From DASYTH01 sp045806965 (GTDB lineage Bacteria; Actinomycetota; Actinomycetes; Mycobacteriales; Pseudonocardiaceae), in assembly GCA_045806965.1 (NCBI GenBank), contig JBJMIG010000099.1:1-64000 (forward strand): a stretch of 64,000 nt of DNA. Reading direction: 5' to 3'. Below the pieces are notes generated by a model that did not search any database, was not told the origin of the DNA, and saw only the letters and a list, made by a program, of their open reading frames with translations. The position numbers were made by a program, and so were the translations under genes. Positions 8,591-17,651 of this stretch are shown here, piece by piece (position 1 is the stretch's first letter; the number at the start of each line of letters is the position of its first letter).

Positions 8591-9484
8591 TCAGGCCGCT
8601 CCCTCCAGCTGGCTGGCACCGGCGTCGCGGCCGCCCAGCCGGCGCAGCAGCAACGCCAGAACCAGGCCGACGAGGACGAGGATGACGGCGATCGCGCTGG
8701 CCGGGCCCATCAGGTTGGCCTGGAATCCGCGCTTGTACATGTCCACGGCGAGCACGCGGGTGGCGTCGCCCGGACCGCCCGCGGTCAGCACGAAGATGAG
8801 ATCGAAGAAGGTCAGCGACCCAACGACCATCAGCGTCGAGGAGGTGATGATGGTGTACTTCAGTTGCGGCAGCGTGATGCTGAAGAATTGGCGGGCCCAC
8901 CCGGCGCCGTCGAGCTCCGCCGCCTCGTACATCGAGCGCGGAATCTGGCGTACGCCGCCCTGGTAGATCAGCGAATGGAACGGGATGAACTGCCAGGACA
9001 CCACGAAGACGACCACGCCGAGGGCGAGGCCGGGCCGGCCAAGCCAGTCCTGGCTGAGCAGGTCGATCTTCAACCCGGCGCCGAGCCCGAAGTTGGGGTC
9101 CAGCAGGGCCTTGTAGGTGATGGCGATCGCCGCGGAGCTGAGCAGCAGCGGAATGAAGTACAGCACGGACAGGATCGCCCGGTAACGCTGGTGGCCGGCC
9201 AGGAACACGCCGAGCAGCAGGCTGATCGGGGTCTGCACGACCCAGGACAAGGCGATCACCAGGAAGGTCACCCAGAGCGCGTGCGGCAGGCCGGGGTCGG
9301 TGAGCACCGTGCGCCAGCTGGCCATCCCGGCCAGGTGGATGGCGCCGAGCCCGTCCCAGGAGGTGAAGCTCAGCAGGAGCACTCCGACCAGCGGGATCAC
9401 TCCGAAGCCGATGAAGAACACCAGCGCTGGGACGGCCAGCCAGCCGAGCGAGCCGCGTCGCGAAGAGGTCGCGACGCCGCTCAT
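8591..9484 (-). CDS. Sugar ABC transporter permease (MalF/UgpA, CUT1 type)
   Basis: 297 aa, six membrane segments after a short cytoplasmic start. The EAA motif is at SMYEAAELDGAGWARQFFSI. It pairs with the MalG-type permease that follows. The upstream gap to the binding-protein gene (9485-9613) is filled by short direct repeats, which may adjust the ratio of binding protein to permease. Confidence 0.9.
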   Translation of the reverse strand: MSGVATSSRRGSLGWLAVPALVFFIGFGVIPLVGVLLLSFTSWDGLGAIHLAGMASWRTVLTDPGLPHALWVTFLVIALSWVVQTPISLLLGVFLAGHQRYRAILSVLYFIPLLLSSAAIAITYKALLDPNFGLGAGLKIDLLSQDWLGRPGLALGVVVFVVSWQFIPFHSLIYQGGVRQIPRSMYEAAELDGAGWARQFFSITLPQLKYTIITSSTLMVVGSLTFFDLIFVLTAGGPGDATRVLAVDMYKRGFQANLMGPASAIAVILVLVGLVLALLLRRLGGRDAGASQLEGAA

Positions 9485-9497
9485 GACCCGGTACCCA

Positions 9498-9614
9498 ATG
9501 ATTCGCTCGCCAGCTCGCTCACGGCATCAACTCGCAAGCTCGCTGCTGCCACTCAGACACCGTGCCCATGATTCGCTCGCCAGCTCGCTCATGAGATCAA
9601 CTCGCAAGCTCGCT
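9498..9614. repeat. Tandem GAGCGAGC-type repeat inside the sugar ABC operon
   Basis: Two copies of a ~47-bp unit, 9498-9544 and 9568-9614, are offset by 70 nt. Each holds two CTCGC(C/A)AGCTCGCT blocks. On the coding (minus) strand the first copy begins at the TGA of the binding-protein gene. A single related block, GCTCGCAGCTCGCTCA, abuts the stop of the cupin-MetRS gene at 55711-55733. Confidence 0.6.
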
Positions 9615-10960
9615 CATTGGCCGATGACGGCGTTCATGTTGTCGACGAACTGCTGCGGGCCGATCGTCAGCTGGAACAGCTTGGCGATGTTGTCCAGCAA
9701 CGCCTCCGCCGCGGTAGGGCTCAGCGCCTGGTCCCAGGACTGCCCGAAGGTCTTGGCCTTGCTGGCCGTGTCGTAGACGAACTTCAGGAAGGCGGCATCC
9801 TTGGAGGAGGCCAACTTGCTGTCGGTGCCCTGGATGGCCGGCACCCCGCCGGTGCCGACCCACTGCGTGACCTCGTCGTCGGTGAGCACACCGGTGCTGA
9901 AGAACTGCTTGGCGATCTTCTTCTCGTCGGCGCTCGCCTTCGACGAGATCGACAAGTACTGCGCGGGGTTGCCCACGGTATTGCTCGGATCTCCCTTGCC
10001 GCCTTCGACCGGCGGGAAGTTCAGGTAACCGAGGCTGCCGCCGGAGACGAAGTCGCCGCCGTCGTTCTGCTGGATGCCGTACGACCAGGTGCCGTGCAGC
10101 ATCATCGCGGCCTTGCCGGTGTACAGCAGGGCCTGGTCGGCATTGGAGTCGGCGGTGATCGAGGAGAACCCCTTGATGAACCCGTTGGCCTTGACGAGGT
10201 CCTGCACCTTGGTGAGCGCGGTGCTGGCGGCCGGGTTGGACCAGGCGTTCTTCTCACCCTCGAAGACGGCTTGGAACACCTCGGGGCCGCCGATGCGGTC
10301 GAAGAGGAACTCCAGCCACATCATGTTGGTCCAGCGCGACTGCCCGCCGAGGGATAACGGCGCGATGCCCTTGGCGTTGAACTTCGACACCAGGGCCATG
10401 AGGTCACCCCAGGACTGGGGCGGCTGCGCGCCAGCTGACTCGAAGATCTTCTTGTTGTAGAACAGGACGATCGGCTGCACCGTCTCGCACGGCATCGCGT
10501 AGATCTTGCCGTCCACCGTCGCGGCCGCGAACGAGGTCGCGAGCAGTCGATTCTTGATCGCGGGGTTCTCCGCGAACCATGACGTGAGGTCGTCGACCTG
10601 GCCCGCCTTCGCGTAGCTGCGCAGCGTCCCACCGCCCCAACCCCAGATGAGGGTTGGCGCCTGACCGGCGCCGATCGCTGTCTTGATCTTCGTTTTGAAC
10701 GCGTCGTTCTGGAAACCGGTCGCCGTGATCTGGCCGTTGGGGTTGGCCGCGTTGAAACGCTTCACGGCGTCCACCCGGATGCCCTCCTGGGGCTGACCGG
10801 TCAGGTACCAGTAGCTGGCTTTGGCACCCGCGGCGCCGCTGGTTCCGCTGCCGCCTGGACCCGATGTCCCGCAGGCCGCGAGCGCGGCGCCGGCTGGCAG
10901 GCCCATGGCGAGACCGAGGAAGGTACGTCGGGACGTGGTGATGGATCCCATGTTGCTCAC
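9614..10960 (-). CDS. Extracellular sugar-binding lipoprotein of an ABC importer
   Basis: 448 aa (GTG start at 10960; an ATG at 10951 is the alternative). The N-terminus has a Tat-like TTSRRTFLG and a lipobox ending ALAAC, so it is a lipid-anchored solute-binding protein of family 1 (extracellular_1 fold). First gene of the binding protein-permease-permease operon. The ligand is unknown; adjacent alpha- and beta-galactosidases and the xylanase make an oligosaccharide likely. Two short palindromes upstream are candidate operators. Confidence 0.88.
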   Translation of the reverse strand: MSNMGSITTSRRTFLGLAMGLPAGAALAACGTSGPGGSGTSGAAGAKASYWYLTGQPQEGIRVDAVKRFNAANPNGQITATGFQNDAFKTKIKTAIGAGQAPTLIWGWGGGTLRSYAKAGQVDDLTSWFAENPAIKNRLLATSFAAATVDGKIYAMPCETVQPIVLFYNKKIFESAGAQPPQSWGDLMALVSKFNAKGIAPLSLGGQSRWTNMMWLEFLFDRIGGPEVFQAVFEGEKNAWSNPAASTALTKVQDLVKANGFIKGFSSITADSNADQALLYTGKAAMMLHGTWSYGIQQNDGGDFVSGGSLGYLNFPPVEGGKGDPSNTVGNPAQYLSISSKASADEKKIAKQFFSTGVLTDDEVTQWVGTGGVPAIQGTDSKLASSKDAAFLKFVYDTASKAKTFGQSWDQALSPTAAEALLDNIAKLFQLTIGPQQFVDNMNAVIGQ

Positions 10961-11799
10961 CGGATCTCTCTCGAAACTTCCGAAGCATGTACCGGAGCGA
11001 TTGAATTTAGTTCTCTGCTAATGCTGGCGTCAAGGTGCCTATATCCAGGTCAAACAGAAACGACCAAGCGCTAAAAGCTTTCGAAAAGTTCCGACATGAT
11101 AACGCCGAAACCGGACTGGTCAAGTGCGCTGGAGGGTCGGTGTGGGCGGACCGGGGTCTGCTTCGGGTGACTGGGGGAAGGCCGAGCTTGGCGAGAAGGT
11201 CGGGCCCGCCGGCGAGGATGACAATGCGCCGATGCCGGTGTTGGTCACGGTGAGTATGCCGAGGCCGAACGCGCGCGAGGTTCCGGCACCGTCGCGGCGG
11301 TAGGCGGCCGCGGCGGGCCGTCCGTTGACGGCCGACCCGGCCGGGCGACTGACGCCGCCGGGCGCGGCACCCCCGCACTCGCTGTTGCATGAAGTTTGCT
11401 CTTGTGCCAACAATACTGAACCGGTTAATTGACATTCGATCAGCTTAGGTCTGAACTCTGTCCATGCAGGTAGATAGAAGTTCGGTACCGCTCGACGGCA
11501 CCGCAGCTCCCACCGCACGGTCGACTGCGAAAATAACCTCTAGCTACTTGAGCGGTTCACCTTTCGTCTTGACAGCACCACACACCGGCTGCTTTTCTGT
11601 TTGATAGTGGTCTGCTCTGTTGAGTTCTGATCGCTGGAGATCACCGAGGAGCGGGCTTCCGCCACGGGAGGATCAGTGCGTTTCCTGCGCGCGCGTGCAA
11701 CGACGTCGCCGCGATGGCGTCCCTCGATCATCCGTTTGGCCGCAACGCTGGTTCACCTGCGCTTCGACTGATCAGTCACGCCCGTCCCGAGGAGTCTAC
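10961..11799. other. Long intergenic region between divergent sugar operon and GH27 gene
   Basis: 839 bp. Frames here give Arg/Pro-rich translations that look like noise, so I call no gene. Part of the minus strand (~11150-11400) has coding-like composition but no recognisable domain and may be a relic. It contains operator candidates at 10972-10982 and 11079-11086 and a TTGACA at ~11569-11574 that could belong to the GH27 promoter. Confidence 0.5.
10972..10982. promoter_or_regulatory. CGAAA-N-TTTCG-like operator candidate before the sugar ABC operon
   Basis: CGAAACTTCCG is one mismatch from the CGAAA-N-TTTCG type of palindrome bound by LacI-family glycan regulators in streptomycetes. It lies 12 nt upstream of the binding-protein start, a repressing position. 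A second palindrome, TTTCGAAA, is at 11079-11086. Confidence 0.35.
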
Positions 11800-13434
11800 A
11801 TGCGACACTTGACCGTGCTGCTGGTCGCTGGGTTGGTCGCCACCGGTGCCTCCGCCATCGCCGCGCCGTCGCCGGCGCTGGCCTGGAACAACGGACTGGC
11901 CCGGACGCCGCCGATGGGGTGGAACCAGTGGAACGCGTTCGGCTGCAACGTGACCGACGCGCTCGTCAGGGCTACCGCCGACCGGTTCGTCTCCGCCGGG
12001 CTGCGCGACGCCGGCTACACCTACGTCAACATCGACGACTGTTGGTCGACCAGAAACCGTGACGCCGCGGGCAACCTGGTGCCCGACCCGGTCAAGTTCC
12101 CCAACGGCATCAGAGCGGTGGCCGACTACGTCCATGCCAGGGGGCTCAAACTCGGCATCTACTCCAGTGCCGGCACCCTGACCTGTGCCGGCTTCCCGGC
12201 CAGCCTGAACCGCGAGCAGCAGGACGCGAACCTGTGGGCGTCGTGGGGTATCGACTACCTCAAGTACGACAACTGCAACAACCAGGGCGTCGACGCGCAG
12301 ACCCGCTACCAGCGGATGCACGACGCGATCGTGGCCACCGGCCGGCCCATGGTCTACAGCATCACCGAGTGGGGCAGCAGCACGCCCCGGGTGTGGACAT
12401 GGGGTACGCCGATCGGAAACCTGTGGCGTACCACCGGGGACATCGGCGACTCGTTCGGTTCGATGCTGTCGATCTACCGGGCCAACGTGGCGCTCGCACA
12501 GTTCGCCAGTCCCGGCGCGTGGAACGACCCGGACATGCTGGAGATCGGCAATGGCGGCATGACCGACACGGAGTACCGCACCCACTTCACGCTCTGGTCG
12601 ATGATGGCCGCGCCGCTCGTCATCGGCACCGACCTGCGCACCGCGAGCACGGCGACCCTGAACATCCTCGGCAACCGCGACGTGGTCGCGGTCGACCAGG
12701 ACAGCCGTGGCGTCCAGGGCCGCGAGGTGCGCTCGTCCGGTGGCCTGCACGTGCTGTCGAAACCGTTGGCGAACAACGATGTGGCGGTCGCGCTGTTCAA
12801 CGAGAACGCCTCGGCCGCGACCATCACCACCAACCCGGGCGAGGCCGGCCTGCCCAGCGCGTCGTCCTACCGGTTGTTGGACCTGTGGTCCAAGGCGGTC
12901 ACCACGACCGGCGGCACGATCAGCGCCTCGGTTCCCGCACATGGCACGGTGGTGTACCGGGTGACCCCGGTAGGCGTGCAGACCGGGCCACCCTCCGGTA
13001 CCTCGTTCGTCAGCGACCTGCCGTGGCAGGCCACGACCAACGGCTGGGGACCGGCGGAACGCGACCGCTCCAACGGTGAGCAGGGCCCGACCGACGGACT
13101 CCCGCTGCGCATCGCGACCACCAGCTACGCCAAGGGGGTCGGCGCGCACGCGGTCAGCACCATCGACGTGCTCCTCGGCGGTCGCTGCGCCAACTTCAGC
13201 GCCGACGTCGGGGTGGACGCCGAGGCCGGCACCAATGGCAGCGTGACGTTCTCGGTGCTCGGCGACGGGACCACGCTCGCCACCAGCGCGGTCCTGCGCG
13301 GCGGCCAGGCGGCGCAACACCTCTCGGTCAACACCGCCGGGCGCACCACGCTGCGCCTCGCCGTCGCCAACGGCGGCGACAACATCAACTTCGATCATGC
13401 CGACTGGGCCAACGCGACGGTAACTTGCTCCTAG
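11800..13434 (+). CDS. Secreted GH27 alpha-galactosidase with C-terminal NPCBM domain
   Basis: 544 aa. Signal peptide to ~28 (AxA in PALA). The GH27 barrel shows PPMGWNQWNAFGC, nucleophile Asp157 in LKYDNCN and the acid/base in WNDPDML (Asp243/245), then a C-terminal beta domain. Residues ~400-544 form an NPCBM/CBM51 module (FVSDLPWQATTNGWGPAERD, YAKGVGAH). The enzyme should release terminal alpha-galactose from galacto-oligosaccharides or galactomannan. The ATG has CGAGGAG five nt upstream. The GH35 gene follows after 57 bp and carries the same kind of C-terminal module. Confidence 0.93.
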   Translation: MRHLTVLLVAGLVATGASAIAAPSPALAWNNGLARTPPMGWNQWNAFGCNVTDALVRATADRFVSAGLRDAGYTYVNIDDCWSTRNRDAAGNLVPDPVKFPNGIRAVADYVHARGLKLGIYSSAGTLTCAGFPASLNREQQDANLWASWGIDYLKYDNCNNQGVDAQTRYQRMHDAIVATGRPMVYSITEWGSSTPRVWTWGTPIGNLWRTTGDIGDSFGSMLSIYRANVALAQFASPGAWNDPDMLEIGNGGMTDTEYRTHFTLWSMMAAPLVIGTDLRTASTATLNILGNRDVVAVDQDSRGVQGREVRSSGGLHVLSKPLANNDVAVALFNENASAATITTNPGEAGLPSASSYRLLDLWSKAVTTTGGTISASVPAHGTVVYRVTPVGVQTGPPSGTSFVSDLPWQATTNGWGPAERDRSNGEQGPTDGLPLRIATTSYAKGVGAHAVSTIDVLLGGRCANFSADVGVDAEAGTNGSVTFSVLGDGTTLATSAVLRGGQAAQHLSVNTAGRTTLRLAVANGGDNINFDHADWANATVTCS

Positions 13435-13491
13435 GCACCAGGATCGCCAACCCACCGCGGTGTGCGACCCGGCTGATTGTGAGGTCCCGCA

Positions 13492-16400
13492 ATGCGTACA
13501 CAGTCGCGTCGCGCGCTCGCCGCGGTGGCGTTGGCCGCCGTCGCGGTCATCGTGCCGCCGAGGGTCCAACCGGCGCCGGCCGACCGGGCCGGGCCGCCGG
13601 TCGCGCACACCGTCGGGGTCGATCACTACTCGGTCATGGTGGACGGCCGGCGGATCTACCTGTGGTCGGGGGAGTTCCACTACTGGCGGCTGCCCAGCCC
13701 CGACCTTTGGCGCGACGTGCTGCAGAAGCTGAAGGCGGCCGGCTTCAACGCGACGTCGATCTACTTCGACTGGGCCTACCACTCCCCCGCCCCGGGCGTG
13801 TACGACTTCAGTGGGATTCGTGACGTCGACCAGGTGCTGCGGATCGCGGAGGAGGTCGGGCTGTATGTGATCGCCCGACCAGGGCCCTACATCAACGCCG
13901 AGACCGACTCCGGCGGCTTTCCCGGCTGGCTGCAGACGCAGCAGGGGCGGGCCAGGTCAAGCGCACCGGACTACACCGCCGCGTACCGGGAGTGGTTGCG
14001 GCACATAGATCCCATCATCGCCAGGCACCAGCTGACCAACGGCACCGGCAACGTGCTGTTGTACCAGGCGGAGAACGAGTACGGCAGCAACGGTGACGCG
14101 ACCTACATGACGCAGTTGCAGGAGCAGGTCCGCGCGGACGGGATCAGCGTGCCGATCATGCACAACTACTGCTGCGGTGCCTCGACGTGGGCGACCGGGC
14201 CCGGTGCGGTGCAGGTGCCGACGCGGGACAGCTACCCACAGGGGTTCAACTGCTCCAACCCCACGCAGTGGCGGGGTGTGGACACGCTGACCCGGCTGCG
14301 CGACGACGTTGCGGTATTCACCGCCGAGTACCAGGGCGGCGCGTTCGACCCGTGGGGCGGGCCGGGCTACGAGAAGTGCCGGCAGCTCATCGGTCCGGAC
14401 TTCGAGAAGGTGTTCTACAAGAACAACGTCGCCAGCGGCGCCACGGCGCAGAACTTCTACATGACCTACGGCGGAACGTCGTGGGGCTGGCTCGCCGACC
14501 CCAACCAGGTCTACTCCTCCTACGACTACGGTGCGGCGATCACCGAGACCCGGCAGCTCACTCCCAAGTACGACGAGCTCAAGCGGCAGGGCTACTTCGT
14601 GTCGTCGGTAGCGCCGCTGACCAAGACCGACCCGGCGGGGACGGCCCCGGCGACCGATCCGGCGGTGCTGGCCACCACCCGGGTGAACCCGGACGACAAC
14701 ACGCACTTCTACGTGCTGCGGCACCGGGACTCGACGTCCACCGCCAGCAACGACACGCACCTCACGATCGACCTCGGGGCGGACGGCACGTTCAGCTACG
14801 ACGACACCGATCCGGCGCTCACCTACACCGGCGCCGGCTGGCAGCACGCCAGCGGCCAGCCCTGGACCGCGGGCGACTACCGCGACACCGAGTCGTTCAG
14901 CGCGGCGGCCGGAGACAGCGTCACGGCGACGTTCACCGGCCCGTCGGTACGCTGGGTGTCCTCGCTGGACGGCAACCACGGCATCGCCGACGTCTTCCTC
15001 GACGGCACCAAGGTGTCCACTGTGGACACCTACTCGGCGACCAAGCAGTTCCAACAGGTGCTCTACGCCGCGGACAACCTGCGCGCCGGTGAGCACACGC
15101 TGACCATCGCCGCGACCGGCACCCGCAATCCCGCCGCGGCCGGCACGTTCGTGGTGGTCGACGCGATCGACACGCCGGACGGGACCGCCGAGGTCTATCC
15201 CAACGTGCCGCAGGAACCCGGTACCGCGATCACCTTGGCCGGGCGGGACTCGAAGACGCTGGTGGCCGGCTACCGAATGGGCTCGCAGCAGCTGCGGTAC
15301 TCCACCTCCGAGATCATGACCCACGCCCGCATCGGATCCCGTGACGTCGCGCTGCTCTACGGCCGGGCGGGACAGGCCGGCGAGACCGTGCTGCGCTACC
15401 CCGACGCTCCGCAGGTGACGGTCCTGTCCGGTGCCGTCGACAGCACGTGGGATGCCGGCCGGGGCGACCTGCGGCTGAACTATGTCCATGACGGCGTCGC
15501 CGAAGTGTTGGTCACGCCACGAAACGGGGTGCCACTGCTGCTCCTGCTCGCCAGCGACGATGCGGCCGCGCGGTTCTGGCGGGTGGACACTCCTGGCGGA
15601 CCGGTCCTGGTGCAGGGACCGGAACTGGTGCGCACGGTTCGCACCGGCCCGGGTCCGTTGGCGATCACCGGCGACCTGGCGGCCGACACCGCGTTGCGGG
15701 TGTGGGCGCCACCGGGTGGAGGACGATTCGTGACGTGGAACGGCCGGCCGGTGCGCGTACGGTCTACTGAGGACGGATCGCTGCACTCCGTCGACCCGCT
15801 GCCCGGGCCACGGCCGGTCAGCCTGCCGGCGTTGACCGACTGGCGGTTCACCCCGGCGACGCCGGAAGACGATCCGGGCTTCGACGACGGCCGCTGGGCA
15901 CTGGCCGACAAGACGACCACGAACAACCCGACCAAGCCGGCCGCACCGCCGGTGCTCTACGCCGACGAGTACGGGTTCCACCACGGCGATGTCTGGTATC
16001 GCGGGCGGTTCACCGCTGCCGGATCCGAGACCGGGGTGGCCATCTCGGCGATCACCGGCCGGGCCGGCGGCTACAGTGCCTGGCTCAACGGCACGTTCCT
16101 CGGCAGCTCGGGTGATCCCACACACCGCTTCGCCTTCCCGGCCGGCAGCCTCCGGCCGGGCACCGAGAACATGCTCGCCGTGCTGGTCGAGAACATGGGC
16201 CACAACGAGGATTTCAACGCCGACGACTCGCACAAGCAGCCGCGTGGCCTGACCGCCGCGACGATCGTGGGCTCGGCCGCCCGCCTCGGATGGCGAATCC
16301 AGGGCTCCCTCGGCGGCGAGCGGCTCGTCGATCCGGTTCGCGGTCCACTCAACACCGGCGGCCAGTTCGGCGAGCGCAGCGGCTACCACCTGCCCGGCTT

Positions 16401-17586
16401 CCCGGACCGGTCCTGGCAGCCGCTCACCTTGCCGCACCAGGACACCACGCCGGGAACATCCTGGTACCGCACCACGTTCGACCTGCGCCTGCCGGCCGGC
16501 CAAGACGTGCCGATCGGCCTACGGTTCACCGACGACCCGGCCCGGCACTACCGGGCGCTGATCTTCCTCAACGGCTGGCAGATCGGCCGCTACCTCAACG
16601 ACGTCGGTCCGCAGCGGTCCTTCCCGCTGCCCGCGGGCCTGCTGCGCACCGACGGCCGCAACACGCTGGCCATCGCCGTGTGGAACACCGACACCAGCAC
16701 CGGCGGGCTCGGTCAGGTCAGCCTCGAGCAGTACGCCAACCACACCACCCAACTGCGCGTGTCTGATGTAGACAGTCCGGCCTACCGCCCGGCACCGTTC
16801 GCGGTGCCGCCGTCCGCGGCGCGGCTGACCCTGCGCGCCCCGGACGTCATCGAACGCGGCGCCACCGCCACCGTCCGGGCGACCTTCACCGCGGCCCGGC
16901 CGGCTATCCGGGGGGTCGACGTGCGGCTGACCGCACCGGCCGGTTGGGCGGTGACTCCCGCCAGCCCTACCAACGCCGACCGGATCGCCCCCGGCGCCGA
17001 CTTCGGCGTGGCGTGGCAGGTCACCGCGCCCACCGGGGAGCAGCCGAGCGCCGCGGTGTTCAGCGCGACCGCGACCTACCGCGTGCGCGGCCGGCCGGAC
17101 CAGGCCGCCGCCACCACCGCCAGCGGCCTGCCGACCCCGCCGCCCACCGGGGTGAACTGGGTCAGCGACCTGCCCTTCACGGCCACCAACGGCTGGGGAC
17201 CGGTGGAGCGCAACACCTCCAACGGCGAGGCGTTGCCCGGCGACGGGCGACCGATCACCCTGAACGGCACGACCTACCCCAAGGGTCTCGGAGTCCACTC
17301 GCCCGGCGCGGTGACCCTGAACCTGGCCGGCAACTGCACGCGGCTCACCGCGACGGTCGGCGTGGACGACGAGGCCGCCGCGGCCGGTTCGGTGCGGTTC
17401 GCTGTCGTGGCCGACGGCACAGCGATCGCGCAAACGCCCACACTGACCGGAAATTCGCCGTCAGTGCCGCTGGACGTCGGTCTCGCGGGCGTCCGGCAGC
17501 TGGACCTGGTCATCGACGACGCCGGCGACGGCAACGGCAGCGACCACGCCGACTGGGCCGAAGCGCGACTCACCTGCGCCGGCTAG
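13492..17586 (+). CDS. Large secreted GH35 beta-galactosidase with NPCBM domain
   Basis: 1364 aa, much longer than a plain GH35 enzyme. Signal peptide to ~28, then the GH35 barrel (~40-375) with acid/base in QAENEYGS (Glu196) and nucleophile Glu279 in FTAEYQGG. It is followed by several beta-sandwich domains, including galactose-binding-like and jelly-roll modules, and ends with NPCBM (~1210-1364: WVSDLPF, NGWGPVERNTSNGE, YPKGLGVHS). It probably strips beta-galactose from plant polysaccharide side chains. It likely shares a transcript with the GH27 gene. The two NPCBM modules are similar enough to suggest module copying. Confidence 0.92.
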   Translation: MRTQSRRALAAVALAAVAVIVPPRVQPAPADRAGPPVAHTVGVDHYSVMVDGRRIYLWSGEFHYWRLPSPDLWRDVLQKLKAAGFNATSIYFDWAYHSPAPGVYDFSGIRDVDQVLRIAEEVGLYVIARPGPYINAETDSGGFPGWLQTQQGRARSSAPDYTAAYREWLRHIDPIIARHQLTNGTGNVLLYQAENEYGSNGDATYMTQLQEQVRADGISVPIMHNYCCGASTWATGPGAVQVPTRDSYPQGFNCSNPTQWRGVDTLTRLRDDVAVFTAEYQGGAFDPWGGPGYEKCRQLIGPDFEKVFYKNNVASGATAQNFYMTYGGTSWGWLADPNQVYSSYDYGAAITETRQLTPKYDELKRQGYFVSSVAPLTKTDPAGTAPATDPAVLATTRVNPDDNTHFYVLRHRDSTSTASNDTHLTIDLGADGTFSYDDTDPALTYTGAGWQHASGQPWTAGDYRDTESFSAAAGDSVTATFTGPSVRWVSSLDGNHGIADVFLDGTKVSTVDTYSATKQFQQVLYAADNLRAGEHTLTIAATGTRNPAAAGTFVVVDAIDTPDGTAEVYPNVPQEPGTAITLAGRDSKTLVAGYRMGSQQLRYSTSEIMTHARIGSRDVALLYGRAGQAGETVLRYPDAPQVTVLSGAVDSTWDAGRGDLRLNYVHDGVAEVLVTPRNGVPLLLLLASDDAAARFWRVDTPGGPVLVQGPELVRTVRTGPGPLAITGDLAADTALRVWAPPGGGRFVTWNGRPVRVRSTEDGSLHSVDPLPGPRPVSLPALTDWRFTPATPEDDPGFDDGRWALADKTTTNNPTKPAAPPVLYADEYGFHHGDVWYRGRFTAAGSETGVAISAITGRAGGYSAWLNGTFLGSSGDPTHRFAFPAGSLRPGTENMLAVLVENMGHNEDFNADDSHKQPRGLTAATIVGSAARLGWRIQGSLGGERLVDPVRGPLNTGGQFGERSGYHLPGFPDRSWQPLTLPHQDTTPGTSWYRTTFDLRLPAGQDVPIGLRFTDDPARHYRALIFLNGWQIGRYLNDVGPQRSFPLPAGLLRTDGRNTLAIAVWNTDTSTGGLGQVSLEQYANHTTQLRVSDVDSPAYRPAPFAVPPSAARLTLRAPDVIERGATATVRATFTAARPAIRGVDVRLTAPAGWAVTPASPTNADRIAPGADFGVAWQVTAPTGEQPSAAVFSATATYRVRGRPDQAAATTASGLPTPPPTGVNWVSDLPFTATNGWGPVERNTSNGEALPGDGRPITLNGTTYPKGLGVHSPGAVTLNLAGNCTRLTATVGVDDEAAAAGSVRFAVVADGTAIAQTPTLTGNSPSVPLDVGLAGVRQLDLVIDDAGDGNGSDHADWAEARLTCAG

Positions 17587-17651
17587 TTCCATGCTGCCGA
17601 CCAGGGCTGGCCGGATCTCAACGTGGTGCACATCGCCTTGCCGGTGCGCGC

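Noticed and set aside
11007..11518. Minus-strand reading frames of 132-142 aa before the GH27 gene
   Set aside because: Arg/Pro/Ser-rich translations without recognisable features; at most a relic.
15020..15032. Palindrome GTCCACTGTGGAC in the GH35 gene, repeated at ~26241 in the aldo-keto reductase gene
   Set aside because: Both copies lie inside coding sequence in frames that translate normally; two copies are too few to call an element here.
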